Source of the DNA: an uncultured Agathobaculum sp.
GTDB lineage: Bacteria; Bacillota; Clostridia; Oscillospirales; Butyricicoccaceae
Length of the DNA stretch: 64,000 bases
Assembly (NCBI RefSeq): GCF_944384765.1
Contig: NZ_CALWUM010000003.1
Location: forward strand, 1 to 64,000
Direction of reading: 5' to 3'
Part shown: piece after piece, positions 54,619 to 62,866 of the stretch
How the letters are laid out: each line of letters starts with the position of its first letter
Numbering within the stretch: position 1 is the first letter of the stretch
Notes under the pieces: model-generated
What the model was told of the DNA's origin: nothing
The model's input: only the letters and a program-made list of their open reading frames with translations
The model's database searches: none
Program-made: the position numbers and the translations under genes

Positions 54619-55605
54619 TTACACAAGCAGTTCGCTTTCCAGATCGGACAGCATGAGATCGAGCGCGTGGATGCCGCCCTCCGCCGTATACCAGACAGCG
54701 GGATGCGCCAGATAAATCAGATGGCCGTTTTTGTAGGCGTCCGTGCTCTTGACAAGCTCGTTTTCCATGATGTCCTGGGCCAGCTGTGCACCGTCCGTGC
54801 CGATGGCCGCATCGCGATCCAATACAAAGATGTAATCGGGCGCTTTCTCCACGATAAACTCAAAGGATGCCTCGTTTCCGTGCGTCGAAGTATCGATGTT
54901 TGCATCCACGCCAACGTTGTTGAAGCCCACCTCACGGCCGATCAGCGAGCAGCGGCCGTCGTTACCCAACACATTGAAGCTGCCGCTGGTGCACATGCCG
55001 ACAATGGCGGTCTTGTCCGCGGCCGCCGCCTGCAGAGCGGCGATCCGGCTTCCGAAGTCGGCCATCAGCCCGTCAACCTGGTCCTCCAGACCAAACAGGG
55101 AGGCGATGGTGGCGGCGTTCTGCCGCACGCTTTCGACCACGCCCAGCTCGGTGTCGGTCGAGAGATAGACCACCGGGGCGATCTCGCTGAGCGCGTCATA
55201 GCTTGCGGCAAGGCGGCCGCCGATGAAGATTACATCAGGCTCGCAGGCCATCACAGCCTCGAGGTCGGCTTCCTTGATGGTGCCCAGATTGGCAATATCG
55301 TCGCGGATGTAGCTTTGCAAATAGTCCAAGCTGGTGGTGGCGGTGCCGACCACGCGGTCGCCCACGCCGAGCGCATCCAGGATATCCAGCGAGGCCATGT
55401 CCAGCGCGGCGATGCGCTGGGGCTCATAGGGCACTTCCAGCGGGGCCGCTTCCTTGTTGGCATTCAGGCTGGTGATGGTCACAGACTGGCTGACGCCGTC
55501 CGCCGCATCGCCGGCGGCGCTTTGATCGTTCTGCGCGGAGCAGGCCGCAAGACTGAGCGCCAGCACACCGGCCAGGGTTACGGAGATGATCTTCTTCAGG
55601 TTCAT
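54619..55605 (-). CDS. Siderophore ABC transporter substrate-binding lipoprotein (YclQ/FatB type)
   Basis: A 328-residue lipoprotein. The signal peptide (about residues 1-21) ends in a lipobox LSLAAC with the lipid-modified Cys at 22. The mature protein has the type III binding fold: PQRIAALDMASLDILDALGV, ACEPDVIFIGGRLAASYDAL, a long backbone helix and AVWYTAEGGIHALDLML. It belongs to the petrobactin/anguibactin-like YclQ/FatB branch, judged from these phrases and gene order. It is the last gene of the minus-strand operon. Confidence 0.9.
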   Translation of the reverse strand: MNLKKIISVTLAGVLALSLAACSAQNDQSAAGDAADGVSQSVTITSLNANKEAAPLEVPYEPQRIAALDMASLDILDALGVGDRVVGTATTSLDYLQSYIRDDIANLGTIKEADLEAVMACEPDVIFIGGRLAASYDALSEIAPVVYLSTDTELGVVESVRQNAATIASLFGLEDQVDGLMADFGSRIAALQAAAADKTAIVGMCTSGSFNVLGNDGRCSLIGREVGFNNVGVDANIDTSTHGNEASFEFIVEKAPDYIFVLDRDAAIGTDGAQLAQDIMENELVKSTDAYKNGHLIYLAHPAVWYTAEGGIHALDLMLSDLESELLV

Positions 55606-55653
55606 TGGTTTTTCTCCTTTTGTAAAACGTGTGGAAAATTGTGATTGAAATGG

Positions 55654-56406
55654 TCAATAGCAGATGGACAGCGGCTTGCCTGCGATCGTCAAGATCTCAA
55701 AGTCCACCTGATAGATCTGCGACAGGTTTTCCTTGGTAATCACCTCCTCAACTGTGCCGAATTTCGCGATTTTTCCATCCTTGAACGCGCAGATGTAGTC
55801 GGAATAGAAGGCTGCATAGTTGATCTCGTGCAGCACCAGAATCACGGTTTTACCCAGCTCGTCACACAGCCGGCGGACAATTTTCATCATATTGGTGGCG
55901 TGATAGATGTCCAGATTGTTGGTGGGCTCGTCCAGCAGCACATATTCCGTGTCCTGGGCAATCACCATGGCAATCAGGGCGCGCTGCCGCTGGCCGCCGG
56001 AGAGCTCGTCGATAAAGCGGTCCTGAAATTCTTCCAGTTCCATGTAGGCGATGGCCCGGTCGATGATCTGCCGGTCCTCCGGGGTGATCCGGTTGCCCGA
56101 ATAGGGGAAGCGGCCGAAGGACACTAATTCCCGCACGGTCAGCTTCATCTGGATGTTGTTGCTCTGGGTCAGGATCGCCAGCCGCTTGGAAAGCTCCCTG
56201 CTTTTCCATTTGCCGATATCCCGGCCTTCAAAATCCACCAGGCCGCTGTCGTGGGCGATGAGCCGGGAGATCATGCCCATAACCGTGGATTTGCCCGCGC
56301 CGTTTGGGCCGATAAGCGAGGTCACCTTCCCCCTGGGTAGGGTGAAGGAAACCCCATCCACCACGGTTTTGCCGTCGTATTGTTTGGTCAGTTCCTGCAC
56401 ACGCAT
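55654..56406 (-). CDS. Siderophore ABC transporter ATPase (YclP type)
   Basis: A 250-residue ATPase. Walker A GPNGAGKSTVMGM, signature LSGGQRQRALIAM, Walker B YVLLDEPTNNLD and the H-loop VILVLHEINYAAF are intact and of the FepC/FecE type. The start at 56406 lies 7 bases after GAAGG; another ATG two codons upstream is possible. The gene overlaps no neighbour but lies 2 bases from the permease stop and 48 from the binding-protein gene. Confidence 0.94.
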   Translation of the reverse strand: MRVQELTKQYDGKTVVDGVSFTLPRGKVTSLIGPNGAGKSTVMGMISRLIAHDSGLVDFEGRDIGKWKSRELSKRLAILTQSNNIQMKLTVRELVSFGRFPYSGNRITPEDRQIIDRAIAYMELEEFQDRFIDELSGGQRQRALIAMVIAQDTEYVLLDEPTNNLDIYHATNMMKIVRRLCDELGKTVILVLHEINYAAFYSDYICAFKDGKIAKFGTVEEVITKENLSQIYQVDFEILTIAGKPLSICY

Positions 56407-56408
56407 GG

Positions 56409-57386
56409 TCATACCTTCTTTCTGGTCAGGAGGAGATAGAGGAAATAAAGGCCGCCGCCCACGGTGATAAACACGCTCACCGGCACGGAGTAGGTGTAAA
56501 CATGCTCCACGATGAGCTGTCCCCCCACCAGCACGATCATGCCGAACAGGACTGCGCCCAGCACCAGCTGGGTGTGGCGGAAGGTTTTGAGCAGCTGCCG
56601 GGACAGATTGGCGATGATCAGGCCCAAAAAGGAGATCGGCCCCACCATGGCGGTGGCCACGGCGATGCAAAGCGTGACCCCCAGCAGCAGGCGGCGGATG
56701 CAGCGGTCATAGTCCACGCCCAGATTGATGGCCTGCTGTTTACCCAGGGTCAGCACATCCAGCAGCGCCAGCTCTTTGCGAAGCGCAAAGATGATGCCTG
56801 CCAGAAGAACCAGAGAGAACACAATGATCTCCGAATTGATATTGCTGAAGCTGGCCACCAGCGTGGTCAGCAGGCTGTCGTATTCATTGGGGTCCATCAC
56901 CCGGGTGAGAGTCGTCTGGATGCTGCCGAAAAAGGAGGTCAGCACCGTACCCACCAGAAGCACATACAGCACATTGTGACGGGTTTTCTGGAAAATCCAG
57001 CTGTATATCACCGTGGCGGCAATGCCCATCAGCACCACGTCCACCGCAAAGGACAGATTGGCGTTGGATGCAATCACACTGGCCGAGCCCAGAAAAAACA
57101 CCACTGCCGTGTGGATCAGCGTATACAGCGAATTCATACCCAGCAGGCAGGGCGTTACAATGGTATTGTTGATGATGGACTGAAACACCAGGGAGGCGCC
57201 GCCGATCGAAAAGGCCGTGATGAGCATGGCGATCAGTTTGGGCGCGCGGATTTTGATGGCATAGGCCAGCAGCCTGGGATTGGAAAAGTTCACTTCCACC
57301 AGCATATAGCCGGCCGCGCACACCAGCACGAGAAGTGCCAGAATCAGCAGTTTGCGCCGGTTGGAGCGCACCGCAGCAGTGTTCAC
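56409..57386 (-). CDS. Siderophore ABC transporter permease (YclO type)
   Basis: A 325-residue FecCD-family permease with about nine to ten helices. It starts at GTG 57386, within a GTGA overlap with the upstream permease stop. IRAPKLIAMLITAFSIGGAS and GPISFLGLIIANLSRQL are typical of the C-subunit of the YclNO/FatCD pair. A longer frame to 57581 is a shadow of the upstream gene. Confidence 0.92.
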   Translation of the reverse strand: MNTAAVRSNRRKLLILALLVLVCAAGYMLVEVNFSNPRLLAYAIKIRAPKLIAMLITAFSIGGASLVFQSIINNTIVTPCLLGMNSLYTLIHTAVVFFLGSASVIASNANLSFAVDVVLMGIAATVIYSWIFQKTRHNVLYVLLVGTVLTSFFGSIQTTLTRVMDPNEYDSLLTTLVASFSNINSEIIVFSLVLLAGIIFALRKELALLDVLTLGKQQAINLGVDYDRCIRRLLLGVTLCIAVATAMVGPISFLGLIIANLSRQLLKTFRHTQLVLGAVLFGMIVLVGGQLIVEHVYTYSVPVSVFITVGGGLYFLYLLLTRKKV

Positions 57387-58375
57387 TGGTCCGCACCCCC
57401 TTTCAGATCGGGCAGGGCAGCGCAGCAGCTCGTCCCGGCGCCGCCCAGGCGGATTGCCTTGCGTCCGTGCCGCAGCCGGTAAAAGAGCAGGCCGATGAAG
57501 AGCAGGCTGCCTAGAATGCCTACGATCAGCTCGATGGGCAGCTCGTATGGGAAAATCACAACACGGCCGATCATATCGCACACCAATACGAAAATCGCGC
57601 CGAACAGCGCGGTATCCACCAGCGTGCCCCGGATTTTGTCGCCCTTATAAAGCGCTACGACATTGGGGACGATCAGCCCGATGTAAGAGATCGCGCCGAC
57701 CACAACGACGATGCTCGCAGTGATCATCGCGGCAATCGTCAGCCCGGAAAAAAGAACCAGATTGTATGGCACGCCCAGATTGCGGGAGAAATCCCGGCCC
57801 AGTCCCACGATGTTGAAATGATTGGCAAAGATAAAGGCCAGCGCCACGAGCGGCACGGTCAGCCAGACGATTTCATACCGCCCCTTGAGCACCAGAGAGA
57901 AGTGGCCCACCAGCCAGGAGGACAGCGCCTGCGTCATCTCATACTGGTATGCCAGATAGTTGGTGATGCCGCCGATCACATTGCCGAACATGATGCCCAC
58001 CAGGGGAACCATCACCACATCCTTAAACTGAATCCGCTGGATAAACCAGACGAACACCCAGGTGCCGAGGATGGCAGCGCCAAACGCGAAAAGGGCACGC
58101 CCCCACAAGGTGGAGGACGGCATAAACAGCAGCGCCAGCAAAATGCCGAACTGCGCCGAAGAAATCGTCGCACCAGTTGTCGGGGAGACAAATTTGTTGC
58201 TGCACAGCTGCTGCATGATAAGGCCTGCGACACTCATGCCCACCCCTGTGCACAAAATGGCGAGAAGCCGCGGCAGTCTGGAAACCAGAAATATCTCCCA
58301 CGCGTGCAAGTTGCCGGCTGCCAGCCCATGCAGATCGATCTCGATCACGCCCACAAACAGAGACAGGACGGACAA
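57383..58375 (-). CDS. Siderophore ABC transporter permease (YclN type), start uncertain
   Basis: At least 330 residues of a FecCD-family permease; RLPRLLAILCTGVGMSVAGL and GAISYIGLIVPNVVALYKGD are typical. The coordinates give the TTG at 58375, but this cuts into the first membrane helix. The frame is open upstream with coherent residues (KAFRSTIVLSVVLVV), and a strong GAAAGGAG lies 8 bases before an ATA codon at 58423, so translation probably starts there at a non-standard codon. It is the first gene of the operon, which has the yclN-O-P-Q order. Confidence 0.88.
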   Translation of the reverse strand: MSVLSLFVGVIEIDLHGLAAGNLHAWEIFLVSRLPRLLAILCTGVGMSVAGLIMQQLCSNKFVSPTTGATISSAQFGILLALLFMPSSTLWGRALFAFGAAILGTWVFVWFIQRIQFKDVVMVPLVGIMFGNVIGGITNYLAYQYEMTQALSSWLVGHFSLVLKGRYEIVWLTVPLVALAFIFANHFNIVGLGRDFSRNLGVPYNLVLFSGLTIAAMITASIVVVVGAISYIGLIVPNVVALYKGDKIRGTLVDTALFGAIFVLVCDMIGRVVIFPYELPIELIVGILGSLLFIGLLFYRLRHGRKAIRLGGAGTSCCAALPDLKGGADQ

Positions 58376-58443
58376 AACAACCAGGACAACCGATAAGACA
58401 ATGGTTGAACGAAATGCTTTTATATAAATCTCTCCTTTCTTTC

Positions 58444-58470
58444 CCCACGTGGGTTAGATGCAACTAACCC
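58444..58470. repeat. Overlapping palindromes in the siderophore operon leader
   Basis: CCCACGTGGG (58444-58453) overlaps GGGTTAG-ATGCAA-CTAACCC (58451-58470). They lie in the transcribed leader between the promoter and the first permease, about 20 bases before its ribosome binding site. An iron-responsive operator or RNA hairpin is possible. Confidence 0.5.
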
Positions 58471-58536
58471 ATAGACAGAACAAAGCACAGCGGTGATCGG
58501 TCGTGTCATACATCACGCACTGCGCATTGTGGGGTT

Positions 58537-58566
58537 ATTATAGCATAGGGAGTTAGTAGGAAACAA
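58537..58566 (-). promoter_or_regulatory. Promoter of the siderophore operon
   Basis: Minus strand TTGTTT (58566-58561), an 18-base spacer ending in TGC, and a perfect TATAAT (58542-58537). Confidence 0.7.
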
Positions 58567-58786
58567 CTGTGAATAAAATACAATTTATAAGCCGGATCAT
58601 GCTATAATCCTATGTATTTGACAAATTCATGCATAATAAAACCAATATATGGATGATGCTATCTGCCCGTCGAAATCACAGCAGAAAATAGCTGCGAGGT
58701 ATGCAGCTTCCCTGCCCGCATCGTAACCGCTTATCGCTTACGTATTTCCGAAAACATGGTCTCCCTTTAAAATCTCCAAACGAAAA

Positions 58787-58817
58787 GCCCCCTGCATCCA
58801 TATCAGATGCAGGGGGC
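58787..58817 (-). terminator. Strong hairpin terminator
   Basis: GCCCCCTGCAT (58787-58797) and ATGCAGGGGGC (58807-58817), with CTTTT on the minus-strand side. It could protect the chromosome from transcription coming out of the integrase gene. Confidence 0.75.
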
Positions 58818-58889
58818 CTTGTTTCCCTTTAATGCGCTTTTTTATTTGAATTGGCGTAAGTTCCAAATATTCACATTTATTTTCGCATA

Positions 58890-58950
58890 AAAATCACATT
58901 AAAACCAAATATTTTTGTGATTTTAGAGGTTTTTTGAAACAAAAATCACA
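58890..58950. repeat. Three 9-base repeats at 26-base intervals, candidate integrase arm sites
   Basis: AAAATCACA occurs at 58890-58898 and 58942-58950, and its complement TGTGATTTT at 58916-58924. Starts are exactly 26 bases apart. A related TCACATT lies at 58871-58877. Tn916-type integrases bind arm repeats with their N-terminal domain near the element end. Confidence 0.55.
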
Positions 58951-59010
58951 CTAAATATTTAGAATTTAGTACATGCCGCCCTCCAGAACTTTGAACTTTT
59001 ATCAACAATT

Positions 59011-59095
59011 ATGTAGAGATATAAAGAGAAATGCTGTTCATCTCAAATATTATCCGCACATTTCTCTATGGTAATCTACATATTTCTGCGGATAA
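59011..59095. repeat. Nested and overlapping inverted repeats downstream of int
   Basis: ATGTAGA (59011-59017) and AGAGAAAT (59025-59032) pair with ATTTCTCT (59060-59067) and TCTACAT (59075-59081), with 7-base gaps on both sides. A second pair, TTATCCGCA (59050-59058) and TGCGGATAA (59087-59095), overlaps the first and would form an alternative hairpin. Confidence 0.6.
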
Positions 59096-59140
59096 AAGTG
59101 GTAAGTTTTATGGTAAGGTCAGCCCCGCGATTGTCACGGA

Positions 59141-60298
59141 TTACAGATTGCTGACTGCCCGGCCAAATGCTTCTTCCACCGCATCAAAATTCACATGTGT
59201 GTAAATATCCAGTGTTACGCTGACATTAGAATGGCCCATGAGATATTGCAGGCTCTTCACATCGATTCCGGCCCGCTGCATGTCCGTGCAGAAGGTGTGC
59301 CGCAGAACATGGGGCGTTACCCTGGGAAATGAGCGCCCATAAATTCTGGTGATCTTTTTCTGCATCCCCCGCATGTAGTTCTGTAAGTGCATGGCGACCT
59401 TTGGCTTCCCGTCCTTGTCCAGAAACAGGAATCCGCTGTACCCGTCCACCAAAAACTCAACGGTTGGCGTTGGACGGTTCGCTACCACCCGTTTCAGTGC
59501 CATGTAGACCATATCACTCATGGGGATACATCGGATGCCGCTGCTGGTTTTAGGGGAAGTCACAAAGTAGGGTTGCTCCGCTGTCCTGCATAGTTGATGC
59601 TCAATGAAGATATGCCGCTTTTTGAAGTCAATGTCTTTTTTGGTGAGCCCGTACAATTCGCTGACCCGCAAGCCGGTTCCCAGCAGGATCACAATATCGT
59701 CATAGTAATTGTCCTGCCCATTCTCGCGGATAAACTTCAAATAGGTCTCCTGCTGGGATCTTGTTAGGGCTGTGCGCTTTGCCGCATCATCTGGAAGAAT
59801 GTCCGCAACTTTGAACTTGAACGGGTTCTTGCGGATCATATCATCATCCACGGCCATCTCAAAGGCAGGTCTTAAGATACTGTGGTAGCCTGTGATCGTA
59901 TTGCGCTTGATCCCCTTATCATGCAGTTCGACATAAAACCGCTTGGCATCCGACAGTTTTACATTCCGTACCTTGAGTTCCCCAAAGTCTGACTCTCTGA
60001 TCCGGTTGACCGCTGTCTGGTAGGCTCTTAATGTATTCGGCCCAATATCCCGTTTCAAGCCCATATATCGGTCTACCAATTCCGACGCTGTTATCTCACC
60101 GGCGGCATAGTCGATCCCGTCTGCCAGATCTCTTTGAATTGCACCCTCTTTCTCTCGAAGAGCCTCTAATGTCTTGGCGTACACGCACCGGACTTTTCCA
60201 TGGCCATCTGTGTAGCGATAATCGTAGGTTCCGTTTTTCCTCTGATTTTCGCCGGTTTTCAGCACACGGCCACTTTTGTCTCTGCGCTTTCCCGCCAC
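59141..60298 (-). CDS. int: Tn916-type tyrosine recombinase (integrase)
   Basis: A 385-residue tyrosine recombinase that integrates and excises the element. An N-terminal arm-binding domain (YDYRYTDGHGKVRCVYAKTL, as in Tn916 Int) is followed by a core-binding domain and the catalytic domain with R in GTGLRVSELYGL, HVLRHTFCTD, GHSNVSVTLDIYTH with H and the nucleophile Y. The start is GTG 60298, preceded by AAAGGAG; a longer frame to 60376 is unlikely. Excisionase is encoded 78 bases upstream. Confidence 0.95.
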   Translation of the reverse strand: MAGKRRDKSGRVLKTGENQRKNGTYDYRYTDGHGKVRCVYAKTLEALREKEGAIQRDLADGIDYAAGEITASELVDRYMGLKRDIGPNTLRAYQTAVNRIRESDFGELKVRNVKLSDAKRFYVELHDKGIKRNTITGYHSILRPAFEMAVDDDMIRKNPFKFKVADILPDDAAKRTALTRSQQETYLKFIRENGQDNYYDDIVILLGTGLRVSELYGLTKKDIDFKKRHIFIEHQLCRTAEQPYFVTSPKTSSGIRCIPMSDMVYMALKRVVANRPTPTVEFLVDGYSGFLFLDKDGKPKVAMHLQNYMRGMQKKITRIYGRSFPRVTPHVLRHTFCTDMQRAGIDVKSLQYLMGHSNVSVTLDIYTHVNFDAVEEAFGRAVSNL

Positions 60299-60376
60299 TG
60301 TGCACACTCCTTTCCGGAAAAGCGCCCGGACATGTATGATAAGATTATCATAGCACATCCGGGCACCTATTTCCAC

Positions 60377-60577
60377 TCAAATCGAATATTCCTTTTGCAG
60401 ATAAGCCTCGAAGGGGACACGTTTAATCAAGCGCCGTGTCCCCACCCAGAGCACATATTTTTCACACTCTTTCCGATCGGTGATCTGCCGCAGTTTGTTG
60501 ATCCCGATGTTGTAATAGGCAGCGGCCTCTTCCAGCGTAAGGTTCGCCTTCTGCCAAATGGGGACTTCGTGGCTCAT
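60377..60577 (-). CDS. xis: Excisionase (Tn916 Xis-like)
   Basis: A small basic winged-helix protein of 66 residues (69 if a GTG at 60586 is used). The sequence LTLEEAAAYYNIGINKLRQI followed by GTRRLIKRVPFEAYLQ is the MerR-like helix and wing of Tn916-type excisionases. It directs the integrase towards excision. The ATG at 60577 follows GGTGG. It is placed between the coupling ATPase and integrase, as expected. Confidence 0.9.
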   Translation of the reverse strand: MSHEVPIWQKANLTLEEAAAYYNIGINKLRQITDRKECEKYVLWVGTRRLIKRVPFEAYLQKEYSI

Positions 60578-60592
60578 GGTATCCACCGCCCA

Positions 60593-61906
60593 TCACAACT
60601 GTTCCTCGTCGAACAGATAGCCCTGGAACACAGTGCCGTCGCCAGTGATGAAACGCCCCCTTGCGTCCTTAGGGATCTGTTCAGCGGCGCTGGTGTTGTC
60701 CAGAATAATTTGGGAGAGGACGCTGTCCGCCCTGCCGCAGACCCGGAAGTCCATGTTATTCTTGATCTGGCCGGGGATGATGTTGGCGTCCGGGCGCTGG
60801 GTTGCGAGGATCAGGTGGATACCGAAGGCACGGCCCATCCGGGCGATGGTCGCCAGCCGGTTTTCGATTTGGCCCAGCAGTTTCTTCCGCTCGCTGTCGG
60901 CCCCTGTCCGATCCAGCACCTCCGCTACCTCGTCACAGGCGAAGATCAGCCGCTCCAGGCCTTTTCCTGTGGTTTTATTGTAGCGGTCAATATCGGGGCA
61001 TCCAGCTTCCGCGAAGGCCCGTTTCCGGCGTTCCAGTTCTTCCACAAGCCCCGTCAGGACATTCAGCAAATCTTGTTCCTCAAAACACATCCGGCAGGTC
61101 CCCCGCCATGCGGGAGGGAAGTCCACGCCGCCTTTGAAGTCCGCAATATAGACCTCCGCCCCCTTGTGGATTGCCTGCATGAGCAACAGCTTCAGCAGGA
61201 TGCTCTTGCCGCTCCCCGTGGAGCCGCCCAGCAGGATATGGGGGATATGAGCCAGATTGACTGTCACCGGCCCTAGCAGGCTCTCTCCCAGCACCAGCAC
61301 AAAGCTCTCCGAGGACAGGTGTTTGTCCTTCCATGGGAGCACATCAGGTAATCCGGCCCTTGCCGGGGCGGCATAGAGCAGGACACGGCGCTTGCCCTTG
61401 CTGTATCTCAATTTTGCAATATTCAGATCCAGGGCGGTCTCTACATTCGTCCGCTTGTCCTCCCACTCGTTCAGCGGAATCCCCCGGTTGTCAAACTCCC
61501 AAATGGTGATATTGGGATAATTCCTGTCCCGCCGCTTGCGGAGCAGGGCGGGGGCTTCTCCGGCGTGGTTGACGAGCCCCACCCGGTGCAGTTCCTCTTC
61601 CGCCGCCTTTCTTCCGATTGGATAGCAGAGCAGGATCAGCAAAGCCGCGCCGCCTGCGATCAGGTAGGCGGGGAAGATGTTTTCCAAGATCATCCGGAGG
61701 ACAGGGGAGATCAGGTCGCTCCCTTGCGCCAGCGCAACGGCTGGTTCCTGTTGGCTCCACACCCACACAGCGCCCAGGGGATAGAGCGCCGCAAAGGGCA
61801 GCTTTACGGCCAGGCCGGGGCCGTCGAAGAGGGTCAGGGGAAAGCCCCGCAGAAAATCCCGCCGCTCCCGCCTGCGCCTCCGATCATATTTTTCGTTTCG
61901 TGTCAT
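60593..61906 (-). CDS. FtsK/SpoIIIE-type coupling ATPase (TcpA-like)
   Basis: A 437-residue membrane ATPase. Two membrane helices are predicted at about residues 32-50 and 68-88; the motor domain has Walker A GGSTGSGKSILLKLL, Walker B RLIFACDEVAEVL and ATQRPDANIIPGQIKNN. Proteins of this length and position correspond to Orf21/TcpA of Tn916-like elements, which pass the DNA-relaxase complex to the channel. The start at 61906 follows AGGAGGTC and lies 23 bases inside the end of rep, so the two are coupled. Chromosomal FtsK is excluded by its small size and lack of a gamma domain. Confidence 0.92.
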   Translation of the reverse strand: MTRNEKYDRRRRRERRDFLRGFPLTLFDGPGLAVKLPFAALYPLGAVWVWSQQEPAVALAQGSDLISPVLRMILENIFPAYLIAGGAALLILLCYPIGRKAAEEELHRVGLVNHAGEAPALLRKRRDRNYPNITIWEFDNRGIPLNEWEDKRTNVETALDLNIAKLRYSKGKRRVLLYAAPARAGLPDVLPWKDKHLSSESFVLVLGESLLGPVTVNLAHIPHILLGGSTGSGKSILLKLLLMQAIHKGAEVYIADFKGGVDFPPAWRGTCRMCFEEQDLLNVLTGLVEELERRKRAFAEAGCPDIDRYNKTTGKGLERLIFACDEVAEVLDRTGADSERKKLLGQIENRLATIARMGRAFGIHLILATQRPDANIIPGQIKNNMDFRVCGRADSVLSQIILDNTSAAEQIPKDARGRFITGDGTVFQGYLFDEEQL

Positions 61907-62840
61907 AGATGACCTCCTGTATCGTGCCATCCCGCCAGAACTCCCGCACCACATGGATGCGGCGGAGAAATGCCCGCCAGGTCTCCGTCTTGTACCGCTG
62001 TATGTCCGGGTACTGCCCTTCCAGGGGAATGTTGGAAGTGAGATAGACCGTGGTATAGCAGGCGATCCTGTCACTGTACCGGGCCGGGAGCGTCAGGGGA
62101 TAAATGTCTAAAAGGTTCAGCATCGTTTCTATGGGGATCTGGGAGTAAAACTCCTCCAGCACCAGGACGGGTTGGCCGTGGTAGGCATCGAAGCGGACGC
62201 CGTTCTTCCCGCCGTAATCGGTGATCCGGCAGATGTCGCCCGCCGGATGGGCCTGGTAGATGCTCCGGGTCTTTCCGGCTCCGGAGGCTCCGTACAGGTA
62301 ATACACGGTCAGGTTCCGGTTTTCTTTCCCGTATTGTGCCGCTGTCACGGCCTCCCGCAGTGTGTCAATGTCTCTTGTCTTGAAGGCGAAGGCCGGCGTC
62401 TCTTCAATGATCTCCATGGTGGAGCGGCCCTCCTTCACGCTCTGGAGCAGACGGCTCATGGCGGGGGAGTGTTCCTCCTGCTCTGTGGGGAGCGTTCCCC
62501 ACTCATAGAAACTGCCTGCCACAGAGGTTTCCGCTTTCTCTGTGTCCGCCCATTTGCCCTCTTTGGCAATGTAATCCCGGTTCTGCTTTGCCGTCCCCTG
62601 CACCCGTTCGATATGGGCCGTGGGGAATTTTCGCTGGATCGTGGAAAACCGCAGGTTTGAGTGCGCGTACAAGAAAGCGTGGGTATGGGGTGTTCCGGTT
62701 GTTGCGATCTCGTCGCAAAGGCAGAAATACTCCAGGGGCAACTGGCTTAAAATCTCCAGGATCACATCCCTTGTCAAGCCGTAGGACTTGGGATTGTTCC
62801 AGGTAAGCTGCCATTTCTTGCCCTGCGGATCTGATGCCAT
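61884..62840 (-). CDS. rep: CRESS-DNA-virus-like replication initiator (HUH endonuclease and SF3 helicase)
   Basis: A 318-residue Rep. The N-terminal HUH domain has motif 1 WQLTWNNPK, motif 2 GTPHTHAFLY (the HxH metal pair) and motif 3 NRDYIAKEG with the nicking Tyr; the stretch HIERVQGTAKQNRDYIAKEG is strikingly like circovirus Rep. The SF3 helicase follows: Walker A LYGASGAGKT, Walker B VLVLEEFY and motif C VYLTSNIP, with LLDIYPLTLPAR between as in circo/geminiviruses. The start at 62840 follows AGGAGG. Such bacterial relatives are known from plasmids and integrated elements (pCRESS). It takes the place of the MobT relaxase gene in Tn916 order. Confidence 0.93.
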   Translation of the reverse strand: MASDPQGKKWQLTWNNPKSYGLTRDVILEILSQLPLEYFCLCDEIATTGTPHTHAFLYAHSNLRFSTIQRKFPTAHIERVQGTAKQNRDYIAKEGKWADTEKAETSVAGSFYEWGTLPTEQEEHSPAMSRLLQSVKEGRSTMEIIEETPAFAFKTRDIDTLREAVTAAQYGKENRNLTVYYLYGASGAGKTRSIYQAHPAGDICRITDYGGKNGVRFDAYHGQPVLVLEEFYSQIPIETMLNLLDIYPLTLPARYSDRIACYTTVYLTSNIPLEGQYPDIQRYKTETWRAFLRRIHVVREFWRDGTIQEVIYDTKRKI

Positions 62841-62866
62841 AGGATCAGCCTCCTGTTCTTTTTTCA

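Larger units (their letters stand above)
58471..59140. other. Gene-free boundary between chromosome and mobile element
   Basis: This long gap contains, from left to right, the siderophore operon promoter (58537-58566), a stretch with no recognised feature (about 58567-58786), a terminator hairpin (58787-58817), an A/T-rich segment with three regularly spaced 9-base repeats (58890-58950) and two nested inverted repeats (59011-59095). No protein frame with a ribosome binding site was seen. The element end (att site) should be inside it but no core repeat can be defined from one end alone. Confidence 0.6.

Noticed and set aside
58451..58470. DtxR/IdeR box
   Set aside because: Half-sites GGTTAG and CTAACC are present but separated by 6 bases instead of 1, so only a generic inverted repeat is reported.
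60593..61906. Chromosomal FtsK/SpoIIIE DNA translocase
   Set aside because: Too short, only two membrane helices and no gamma domain; it is overlapped by rep and followed by xis and int, so it is a mobile-element coupling protein.
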